Source: Tritrichomonas musculus (Eukaryota > Parabasalia > Tritrichomonadida > Tritrichomonadidae). Taken from it: DNA of 64,000 bases. The stretch is from positions 6,200,001 to 6,264,000 of the forward strand of contig JAPFFF010000001.1 of the NCBI GenBank assembly GCA_039105265.1, given 5' to 3'. Shown piece after piece: positions 7,563 to 18,500 of the stretch; the stretch's first letter is position 1; every line of letters starts with the position of its first letter. The translations under genes were made by a program, and so were the position numbers. The notes under the pieces are model-generated. The model did not search any database and was not told where the DNA came from. It saw only the letters and a list, made by a program, of their open reading frames with translations.

Positions 7563-8930
7563 TTCTACATTACTTTTTATTATAGCAAGAATTAGCAAGG
7601 TGTTATTAAATCATACAATTAAATTCCATAAATGTTTACATATTTGAATATCATAAAAAAAAAGTATCTGAATTTTATAAATGGTGCTACATTCAAAATA
7701 TTCTTTATATTAACATCATTTTCTTTTTGTGTTAATAATAATCGAACTATATCTGTATTATTATTTGATACAGCAAGAAGTAACGCGGTACAATTAAATG
7801 ATAATGTTAAATGTCATAAATGTTTACATATTTAAAATGTCATAAAAAAAAGTATCAAAATATTATGAATAATGTTTCATTAAAATATTTTTAATGTTGG
7901 CATCAATATCATTATATGTTAATAATAATCGAACTATATCTATGCATCCATATTTTATAGCTAGAATCAAGCCCGTATCGTAAAGTATAAAAATGAAATT
8001 CCATCCAAAAAATGAAATTTTCAATGTCATTCAAAAAAAAAATAGATTTGAATACAATGATTATTGTAGATTAAAAATATTTTTATGATTGATATCAAGA
8101 TTTTCTTGTGATATAAGTATTCGAACAATTTCAACAAATTTAAGTTTTACTGCATGATCTAAAACCGACCAATTAATTATTCAATTATGAATTTTATAAA
8201 TATTTAAATCTTTTGAATGTCATGAAAAAAAAATTTATTATGAATGTTATGAATGTTTGAATATTAAAAATATTATAATCATTGATATCCGTGCCTTCTT
8301 GTGACATTAATAATCGAAATATTTCTATATTGCCTTTCCATGCTGCACAGATCAATGGTGTGTTATTTAAATATAGTTTTAAAATTCCATAAAATGTTGT
8401 TTATTTCAATGTTATCAAAAAGTTAGAAATGAATAAAATAAATTATTTCATATTAAAATGCCTCTCTTGTTCACATCTATGCCTTTTTGTGATAATAATA
8501 ATCGAACTATTTCTAATTGTTCATACCATACTGCAAGAAGTAGTGGGGGGTTAAAATTTTTGAAGTTAAATTCCATAAATAATTACATATTTAAATGTAA
8601 TAAAAAAAGGTAACTAAGAATTTTATAAATGCTTTTGTATTAAAATGCCTTCCATGTTGATATCGATGTTTTTTTGGGTTAATAATAATTGAACTATATT
8701 AATATGACCTGATGAAGAAGATAAAATCAAAGCGGTGTCATTAAATGTCGAAGATAAATTCCATAAATGTTTGCATTTCTTAATATCATGAATAAAAAAA
8801 ATTGAATATCATGAATATTTACAATATAAATGTTTTTACTATTAACATCAATTTTGTTGCTTGAAAGAATTTGTTTGACCAAGTCAAAATTCCCATTATT
8901 TGATGCATTGATAAAATCGTTAATACTCAT
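6941..8930 (-). CDS. Ankyrin-repeat region of the kinase gene, split into eleven coding segments
   Basis: ATG at 8930 opens MSINDFINASNNGNFDLVKQ, a typical trichomonad ankyrin N-terminus ending DVNSKNI. Ten cores of exactly 34 codons follow on the same strand (segments 8644-8745, 8457-8558, 8269-8370, 8076-8177, 7884-7985, 7697-7798, 7509-7610, 7322-7423, 7134-7235, 6941-7042). Each runs from F-N-x-T/P-x-L through an IVRLLLSQKGIDVN-type helix pair and turn to N/G-I. None contains a stop or frameshift. Joining the cores gives canonical-length ankyrin repeats in frame with the kinase at 6848. Between cores lie stop-rich spacers whose lengths are mostly not multiples of three. I read this as one gene, 5826-8930, whose spacers must be removed; a decayed gene is the alternative. 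Confidence 0.6.
7996..8697 (-). repeat. Segmental direct duplication, copy 2 (partner 6862-7562)
   Basis: Second copy of the duplication. The break points fall inside ankyrin cores rather than at spacer edges, as expected from unequal crossing-over between tandem units. Confidence 0.85.
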
Positions 8931-9589
8931 TGAAATTGCAGAAAGAAAAATATTTTAATATAAAAGGTCAATTTAAATTAAACAAAATAAATGTTTATTT
9001 CTCGTAATATTTAATAAATTAATATTTTTAAATGATTAAATTATTATTAAGTATTATTTTTATTAATATTTTAATATAAATTTTCTCAATAACAAAATTA
9101 TGATTTGAGATATCAATGAAATGAAAATACTTTTTTTATATTAAAACTTTTTGAACATCGTATATTGAAATTTTTAAACTTTTTGACTTCTTTTTTAACG
9201 TCAATAAGATTGCAAAGTTCAATTTTTTTCAAATTGGTAGACTTGATGAAAATTACTAAAGCAAATATTAATTTGAAGTTTTTCCATAATAATTAAAATG
9301 ATAATAAATAATAAGAGAAGAACTTTTTTATAATAATTATTATATTTTTTTTGTTTTGTTTTGTTTTGTAGATGAGAAATGATCATATTCATCATGAAAA
9401 ATGAATTATAAATATAATTATTATCATATTGTTTTGAAAACTTTATGAAACTTGCATTCCATTCAATGATTATTGATCTTAACTTGATTCCTACAATATC
9501 TACATAGGATAAAAAAAATATAATATAAAAAAAATTATAATTTTAGTAAAATAATATGTAAAAAAAAAATTTCTTATACAAATAAATAT
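8931..9589. other. Intergenic, no gene seen
   Basis: About 0.66 kb of A+T-rich sequence upstream of the ankyrin-kinase gene and downstream of the HECT gene. It contains a TTTTG microsatellite-like stretch near 9350-9370 and nothing else I can identify. Confidence 0.5.
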
Positions 9590-12500
9590 TTATGAATTTT
9601 CAAAAGTTCCGGTGTACTCGATCGCCGTTATCAATGCTCTGAGCATTTTGTCGACTGATGAATAAGGCGGCAAATGGATCCTGTTGAAGCACGTAGAAGC
9701 TGCAGGAAGACGTTTATCCACAGGTGCACTAACGTGTTCGACGGTTAAGAAGACGGATTGGACGTTCTGCGGTATGCACATGTTCCCTGTTGCGAACTGC
9801 AAGAAGTTTCTCCTTTGCTCGCTGTTCATTTTCCCAAGAGCAGCCCAGAACATTGAAATTTCGTCCTTCGGCACTGCTGAGAATTGAGTGACAACGCGAA
9901 GCTGCCGCAAATCAACCTGCCTCTCGCCGCAGACCATGAATTCAAGCAGCTCGGCGGAGACGTATGGAGGAGGCTTGAAATTGAGATTCTCCCAGAAGCC
10001 TTCGTTTATCTCCTTCATTGGATTCTCGAGTTCTTTGATCCGATACTCGTGGCTGAGGGTGATGAAACGGCGGACGTTTTTGTGCGAGATGAAGATGATT
10101 CGCGGTGTCGTGGGGTAACCGTTATAACCGCCGAAATTAGAAGAATTTGTGCCGTTATTATTATTCAAGGCCAATATATTGACCTCTTCACCACGGAAGT
10201 TCACAAAAGTGGCCTTCATGTTCCCGTAGGTCCTGTCAAATTCTTCAGGGTCCATGCCACTTTCAACCGCCGTTTCCAAACCGTTCATCACCTTGAAAAA
10301 GACTTCATCAACCTCGTAAACGTTCTCCACTTTTAACGGTTCACCGGCCAAATAATGCCAGAAAAAGGGAGGGAAATTGAATGGCTGCACAATCTTCGAC
10401 CGAATTCCTATCGCTATCAAACCGCCAACCGCCCTGTATAGCTTCGAAGGACTCTTGATTCGGCCGTCAGCTGACGGAATCAGGCATTCTCGATAGGAGC
10501 CGATTTTGTTGCGAGCATTCGGAGTCGCCACGAAGAGGCCGATTCGATACTCGCAGATGTCTTTCGCGAGTTCAGAAGCGAAATCGCGAGCAAGTCCGCC
10601 GACGTCGATTCCATTCTCGCCGACGTATTCGATGTGGAAAGGACGCTTGATTGACCTGAATCGCTGTGGAGACCTGTATTGAGTGGCAAACTGGGCGATC
10701 ATTGACTGATCCAGTCTCTTTGAGACGCCACTTCGCACTTCGAGGCCTGCTCGTCTGTTTATTCGAAGGTTGGCGTATGTGGAGCCTGACGTGCTCTTCT
10801 CCTCGACCAACGAGTTGAAGTTGCTTACCGATATGAGCATCGAAATGTATTGACGATATTCGTGGAAGTTTTCGCCACTTCCGATTGCTTCTTTGCATTG
10901 TGCACAAAGCCAGTTGAAGTCGATCAGCAGCATCGATCTCAAGGCAAGAAGATGCGCACGGCGATGCTGGTCTGTTGTGTTTGTCTGCATCGTTGCTAGC
11001 TCGAGTGGATCAATGAACGGAGAGATGTTGTTTCTGTAAAAGAATTCGGGCTTCACATGGACGAGGATTTGCTGATCGTCTCTCTTCGTCCACTGCAAAA
11101 TCATCTCTCGCATGTCTGACACAAACTTGTCTCTGTTCAATGTAACAACCGCTTCGAAATCAATCTGATTAGGGCTCAACAAAAGGCTGTTGTTTCCTTT
11201 GTCATTGGTGACATTCGAAGCTCTTCTAACATAAAAAGAAGAAGAAGAAACAAACTTTGATTTCATTGTTGTTGTTGTTGTTGTTTCTTCGTCTTCGCCT
11301 TCTTTCGGCGGGCTCGGAAGAAGAGCTGATGTAACAATGAAGTTGTGTTGAGAGACGTTTTCAGTGATCTTGAACTTAATAAGAAGAAATTCGCCTTTGA
11401 CAGGAATTGGCTCGAGAAGCGAGCCTGGTTTTTGGTTCGTGAAAAGTTGTGAATATGAGTAGTCAATTGATGTGTCAACTAGATCAAAGTCCCGGTCAAT
11501 CACTCGCACGGCCTCTGGCAAGTAGCCCATGAACTGGATTGATATCGAGCACGGTGTGTCGATCCTTATTTCGGCCGGCGGATAGATTGCATAGAAGTAG
11601 GCCCACTCGTTTATGACGAGGTGGAAAGGGAAGTTTTCGATGCTGTTTCTTGGCTTTAGAATTCGTTTTACAGAAAGAAGAACGGCTCTTGTAGATGGAT
11701 CAAAACGATTTAAAACCGCTGGAAGTGTAACTGGAGGCATTTTAAACGGTTCTTTATTAACGTTTGAATTGACTTCACTTTGGTCACAAAATTCAGGGAA
11801 ATATGAACGATAGGCTTCTGCCTTATGGTCGTCAAAAAGAAGCGACTGTTCTTGTATGAAATTTTGAATGAAAGGATGATGAATCGTGTGACTCGTCAAT
11901 GAGAAAACATTCAATATTTGAACGTATTCTTCAGTGAAGTCTGAAACACTGAGAGGAAGATGGTCATTCAAAAATTTGAGAAGAACATGATCGTGTGTAT
12001 AGAAAAATGGAGAGCCACTCGTGATCGCATTGAAGACTTCTTTTCTAAGCTCAATTTTAATTGCCATGATTTCTTTATGTGAAAAAAGTGACATGTTTTC
12101 ATTCAAAAAGTAAACGAAGTACTTCAAATTAACAACAAGTTCAATGAATGAATTTATCAATGACAAATTTGAATCAAAAATTGGTAAGAAAACGACTTTT
12201 GACTCACAATTTGTAATGACAATTGTTTCTTCTTCAATGAACGAATAAGTAACAAAGTCTTCTTTACTTGTTTCATTATTGTTTTCTTTCTTCATGTTCT
12301 CGTTTTCTTTCTCATTTGGTGATTCGCTGTTTTTGTTTGGTGCCTTGCTATTTGGACTGTTGGTTGGTGTGCTTTTCTCACTGTTTTTGTCGGTTTCAAT
12401 ATCAATTTCATTTTCATTGTTGTTCACAAATAAAATTTTTGGAATTTTTCTGAGGCCAAATTCAATAGGAAAGACCAAATAACCAACCGCTTTTTTGATT

Positions 12501-15500
12501 GAAATTTCTTTTTTGTCTTGCTTGATTCCTCGTTTAATGATGATGTAACTCGTATTGTTCTTGTTGACAAAGTGGCTTGATTTCTTATTAAAATCATTCA
12601 ACAACTTTTTCAGCCAAAAATTGACAAATTCTTTTTTATTGTCAGAAATTCCACTTTTGAGAACTTTACAAATAGCTGCATGAATGTCAAAATATGAAGA
12701 CTTCGTGCAACGTGACGAAATCAAGTTGAATTCAAAATCAATCGGTGATCGTCCTTCTTTGATATTCAGTGGATTGAAGGGCTCAATGATCACCAGTAAT
12801 TTGATGATGAAATCCAAGAAGAAATGGTGACTCAATTGAAAAAGTGACAGTGTTTTTTGGATTGGAATTTCTTTGTCTGAAATTGAGCGAATGATCAATT
12901 GTGTCAATATTTCACATCGATGAATTTCAGACAAACCGTTTATGCTTGAATTGATAAGGTCAATTGGTATCTGTGTCAAATTTTCAAAGAAAAATGGTTT
13001 GATTATTTTTGACACTTTTAAGTCATCGTCCTTCATTGTTACCAATTCAAAGCAACCGTCATAATTTTCAACAGATAAGTACGTGTTCCTTATGTTGGTC
13101 GAAGAAGTCCAAATGTTCGAATTCTTTGGTGAAAAGAAGAAGACATTCGAGCCTGTCAAAATTGGCAAAATTGTTGAATTCAATTTGATAGTCTTGAATT
13201 GATACAATTCAGAGATCTTGTCTTTTGAACCAATCATTGGCTGCAGGATTGAGTTGCTTTTAGCAGCATTAATAATATCATTATTAATTGTGTAATATGG
13301 TTTCTTTTCATTTTGGCCGTTAAGGTCAATATTTGACGATACAAAAAACGGTTTTATTGGAATAAAAACTTCTTTTTCCTCTTCAGGATCTTGATTTCGG
13401 TTTAATTGAATATTGAATGATGAGTTAGGTGTGCTTTCATTTACGGTTTGGACGGTTGGTCCCAAATAATATTCAATCAGTGAATTTTCAGGCAAAATTG
13501 CAACAAACGAACAGTAAATGTCGGTTAATTTCATTGAAATTAACGGATTCGACTCATTGCATGAAGAAGACAACGAAATCATCTTGTTTAAAGGATCAAA
13601 ACGGAATTCAATGATTTGCTTTTGGTTTTCGAAGATGATTGATTCGTTGCCGTTAATCAAGACTCCTCTTTCAGATGAGTTGTAAAGTATTGAAAAGCAA
13701 TGATTAATTTTGAATGAGTGCGTGTAAAAACCGAAATAAATATTCGGCATTTGTCGTGGTCCGACCAAGACAGCGAATGAAACAGGCTTATCAATACTCA
13801 GCAAATCAGTGATGAAGAAATTAGTCGCCTTTCGTGACGAGATGTGAGTATCAGTGATTGAAAACTCATTTTCAATCGATATTTGGGCGAAGCTACAATG
13901 GTGGAAAGAAGGACGTGATGACGACCGTTTAAAGATGCCTTGATTTGGAATTGTTAAGAGTTTCTTAATTAAATAAATTATTTGATTATTGACCAATCTA
14001 TATTCAAAGCCATCAGCTTTTATTTCATCCATGTTTGTTATGAATTCATGTGTGAAAATTTCACCTGTGTTTGTGTCAAAAATTCTTTCTCTCAGGCAAT
14101 TCAAAACAAAGAATGAAACAAGTGATGAAGAGTATGAATTTACCTTCATATTAAGAACATGATGATAAAGTTTATCTTCTGCTTCTTTATCATAAAACAT
14201 CGATGAATTATAATTCAAAAAGTACAAAGGTTCTAATTCACTGTTCTTCATTGAAATGATTTGAAAGTCAAGAATTCTTTCAATTGGAAGTGAAATAGCA
14301 ACAAGCCAATCATTGAACATTTCTGAAATGAAATATTTTTGATTGTTTGCTTTATTCATAACAAATGAAAGTGGAATAAGCGAATTAATCGTGTTTGAAA
14401 TAACACTGCAAACAGCAATTATTCGTTTAATCAAATCAAAATCATTTTCATTATCAACAAAATTGTTGATTATTTCAGAAAATAATGATTTGATTGACTG
14501 TGATGCTTTCGTGTCTGTTAGAAGAATCCTTCTAAAAAGAAGAATTAATTCATAACTTGCATTTATTTGTGCTTGAGAAGTTTTAATACAATTTGGAATT
14601 TCTAACCGTTTTTTGGCCTCTTCTTTTTGTTCAAACAACAATGAAACATCTTTAAATGGTAACGATTCACTCAACAATGAACATTCGCATCCGGTTAATA
14701 TGGCGCCAATCTGATCAAGCAAATGAACAGCAAAGTTTGTGATTGGATTTTCTTCTCTTAGAAAATATTCATAAAGTAAGAGACAGTAGGAATGTAAGTC
14801 ATGAATTGATATCGTGTCAAAAAGTGCAATAACGTTTTCTAGTGGTTGTTTGGCTTCGAAGCCTGCATGAAGCATTGAGTGTGAAATCATGAAGCTGAAT
14901 GAACTTGATAATGGAATCATTTGGAAACTTTTTTCAATCTCTTGCATTTGCTCTTTCGAATAGCTGATGACTTTCATGTCAAAAAGAGTTCGCATGAAAT
15001 AGCAAAGAAATGTAAAGCAGGCATTAAACATTCTCATGTGTTCACTGCTATTTAACTCACTAACAATATTGTCACTTTGATCTTCAATCAAAGAATTATC
15101 ATCAACATCAGCATCAACGTCACTTTTACTTTTAATTTGTTTCTTTTTATCATCAAAATCACTCAAATTAATATTACTGCTATTATTATTGTTATTGTTG
15201 TCATTATCGTTATTGTTATCGTTGTTGTTATCGTTATTATTATCGTTGTTGTTGTTGTTATCCTTTTTATTGTTGCTGTTGCTTCTTTTTGTTGATTTTC
15301 TTTTGCTGCTTTTTTCATTTTCGTTGTCTTTTTTAGGTGATTTTTTATTGTTTTCGTTGTTTTCTTTTTCTTTGATTTCTTTCTGGTTTGAATACTTTGC
15401 ATTTTTACATATGAAATTAAATAATAATGAAATAGCAAAATATATCTTGTCTGTTTCTTGCTGGCCCTTCGATACGATGAGGATTATCAATGCAAAAAAT

Positions 15501-18500
15501 GAAAGAAAAGTTGGAATTGGAATTTGGTCATTTGAATCAAGTGATCCGATATATTTAATGAGCTCCAAGAAGACTTCAGAAAGTTCTTCTCTTTTCCCAA
15601 ACAGTGACATTGCCTCCATCATCTCCAGCAAAGAAGAATTGTTGGCAATTTTTTGGAAGAGATGAGAATAAAAATGAATTGGAAACTTTTCAATTTTAAT
15701 TATCTCCAAAAACGGCTGGAAAATGATTTGGAACCTTGAGCAAGAAGATTGGATCTGAGAGGAGATATTGAAAAAGTCGATTAAATTCAATTGATTTGAA
15801 ATAAACCCTGAAATTTCAGTCAATTGAATTTCTTCATTCAAAAAGTCGAAATCAATATAGGTTAAAAATGCAATTTTCTCTCTTATTTGCTTGAAATAGT
15901 CAGGGTAATTGTCAGTGATTTTTTCCGATGGCTGTGCGTCTTCTCCTCTTTGTGCTGTCATTTGTTTTGAACTTTTCAAATCAGTCCGAATTTTGTAGAC
16001 AACTTGAACGAGCTTTCTTATTTGAGGATTCATTTCTTTTTTAGAAATTTCAACTTTCATTAATTTAGCCAGAATGATAAGAAATTGTGCTTCAAAGACT
16101 TTTTCTTCTTTAGTTATATTTTTATTCATTGGATTATTAACTTTTTCATAGAAAAAGTTCATGAAATTTTCGAGATTTTTTCTGTTTTTTGGGAATTTTT
16201 CATTAAAAATTACATCTAAATTCAAATTTAAATTGAGACTTTCAAAATTTGCTTCATTTTTGGATGTGAAAAATTGATTTATTGCTTGAATTACATGAAT
16301 AAATTTGTTTGATTTAGATAAATCAAATTTTGTATTAATTATTCCTTTGAAGAAAGAAATGCACATATCAAACGACTCAATAAAACATTGATAAAAAGAT
16401 GATTTTGAATCTTTAATTTCCAATTTTTCAAAGCATTCAGTGAATTCTTTCATCAATGGAAGAATGAAATGAATCAATGACTTTATCAATGTGAAATTTG
16501 ATAATTTAATTTGAATCAAAAGTAAAAATTTCCGATAAATTTGAATGAAAGCATTTGAAGAAAATTCATCGTCATTGTAAGGACTTTCTAGTTCTTTTAA
16601 CATGAAGATCATTTGTTCAATCATTCCAGATGAAAGTGCAGAGCAATACTTAATTATCAATTCGTTTTCATCATGGATGAATAACGAATGTTGGAACTTA
16701 AAAATAAAGTCAAGCTCATTTGAATCAACTTGATTTGATTTTCGAATTCGTTGAATTCGAGTTGTGTAAAACATTGGATACATTTGTTCCGAGAACAAAT
16801 AAGGAAACAAATTCGAGTTGGAAAGATTATTCAATTGCATCAATTCATGTCGTGAAAGATCACTTTGAAAGGCCGCAAATGAATCAGAAATCAATTCAGG
16901 ACAATTTTCAAATAACTTCTCAAAATTCTTTACTAATAAAAAGAAAACCGTCCGACGATACGATTTTTGTTTGGTTTGAATTATAGACAAAATCGAGACG
17001 ATTTTATTTGTTTCTTCATGATTGAATTGCAAATCATATCTCGAAATATTCAAGCTCAACAAAATCAGCAAAGTTTTCATCCAAATCTCAATATTTTCTT
17101 GTTTCAAATCGATCGACAAAAGTGATGTGTTTGTGTTCATTGCAGCCACCGATTCTAGTATCATTTCAATAACTTGCTCAGACTTAGATGGAGGCGCCAA
17201 ATAATTCAAAACTATCTGGTTAATAGCAGGAGAATTCTGTTCACATCCCATTAAAGGAATTGTGAAATATTGAAGAATTGTGAAAATTGTCATTGAAAGC
17301 GAACTCGGCTTCACATATGAAGAGTCGAAAACTTTCTGTAATGACTGGTTGATTGGGAAAGTGTTCAAAGATATATCGGCAGTCCAAGGTGGTTTCGGTC
17401 CTGTATTGTCAAACCGTAAAATTTGAGAGCCTTCTGAATAAGGTGTCAAAACATAATACGAGTTTGAATACGGATCGTACGTCATCGAATGAATGAAGAA
17501 TTGATAGACGATTTTCTGGTCACCAATGTGCATTCCATCAATCAATGAGAATGATCTTATGAAGTGCTGAAATCTTCCTTGCTCGCCATCAACCAAAATG
17601 ATCCTAAAAGTGAAACCGTCAGTAACCGTCGTTGCATTTTTCAGCCACTTTTTTGAGATGAGTTTTTCACTATACGGGATTAAAAGTGACGAATTTCCCA
17701 TCTTCAACTTGATTGTTCGAATGTAATTAATCTTCCGACTTTCTATTGAAAAAACAGCTATTTCACTTTTTGACAGAAGTGAGTAAATATAATAACCGTC
17801 ACTCGAAACTGGCGGTTTTATATGTGGTGCATTTTTTGGTGAATAACTCGGGTTGCTTTGGATCAACTTAAACGGATTTATATTATAAATTAAAGGTGTA
17901 TCGCACCCAACATAAAGAAAACCGTTACTAACCGTTATAACCGGCGGTGTTCTACTTTGGGTCTGTTCGTTTTTCTTTGTAAAAAACCGCTCATTTCGAT
18001 CAATCAAATTTTCTGAAAGCGAAATTTTTGTCAAAATTGAATTTGCGTTTATCAGAAATATTTGATCGTTGGATACACAAAAAGTGGCTTTTTGAAAGTA
18101 GGCTCTCAATATGTATTCGTCTAGATTTATAAAGCCGGTCCTTCTCTCAAGGCAAATTGAAAAAGCCGGCTCCGATCGGAATGAAAAACAAAAGTCTTGA
18201 TCGTATTTAATGGATTTGGCCTTTTGGTTTCGGTTATCGTTAATCGAAAGAAGAAAGCTTGAATAGGCTGTCTTTAGTAAAAGTTCAATGCTCCCAGTTG
18301 CGATCCCCCAGAGATAACAATTAAACAAAAAGTCAAGAGAATTTGAAAAATTATCAAATATTTGGAAAATTTGATCTTCAATAGGTGAAAGTGATGAAAC
18401 ATATTTTTTAAAAAATTTTAATGGAAGAGGAACTGATGGAGATACAAATGAGATTAAAGATTTGATGTCAGTAATAGTAGGCACTTTCTTCAAATTAATG

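Larger units (their letters stand above)
6849..8828 (-). other. Eleven intron-like spacers, one per ankyrin repeat, without GT-AG ends
   Basis: Spacers lie at 8746-8828, 8559-8643, 8371-8456, 8178-8268, 7986-8075, 7799-7883, 7611-7696, 7424-7508, 7236-7321, 7043-7133 and 6849-6940 (83-92 nt). All interrupt the repeat at the same codon, after N/G-I. In coding sense the 5' edge reads ATT(T)TTAAT and the 3' edge usually ATTTAAT or similar, so the ends form a near direct repeat. A T-run followed by TGACATTnAAATATG and then TTTATGGAATTT is shared by most copies 10-50 nt from the 3' edge. The trichomonad GTATGT and ACTAACACACAG splice signals are absent. All but the first also have an in-frame stop. 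Confidence 0.6.

Noticed and set aside
7632-7835. 67-codon plus-strand frame across the ankyrin spacers
   Set aside because: Antisense to ankyrin cores and spacers; a shadow of the minus-strand gene.
6849-8828. Ordinary random pseudogene decay as explanation of the ankyrin spacers
   Set aside because: Breaks fall only between cores at one fixed repeat position, while all ten cores keep exactly 34 open codons; not excluded, but disfavoured without RNA data.
15077-15665. Leu/Ile-rich plus-strand frames opposite the HECT poly-Asn tract
   Set aside because: Asn codons read as Leu/Ile/Val in reverse; pure shadow of the microsatellite.
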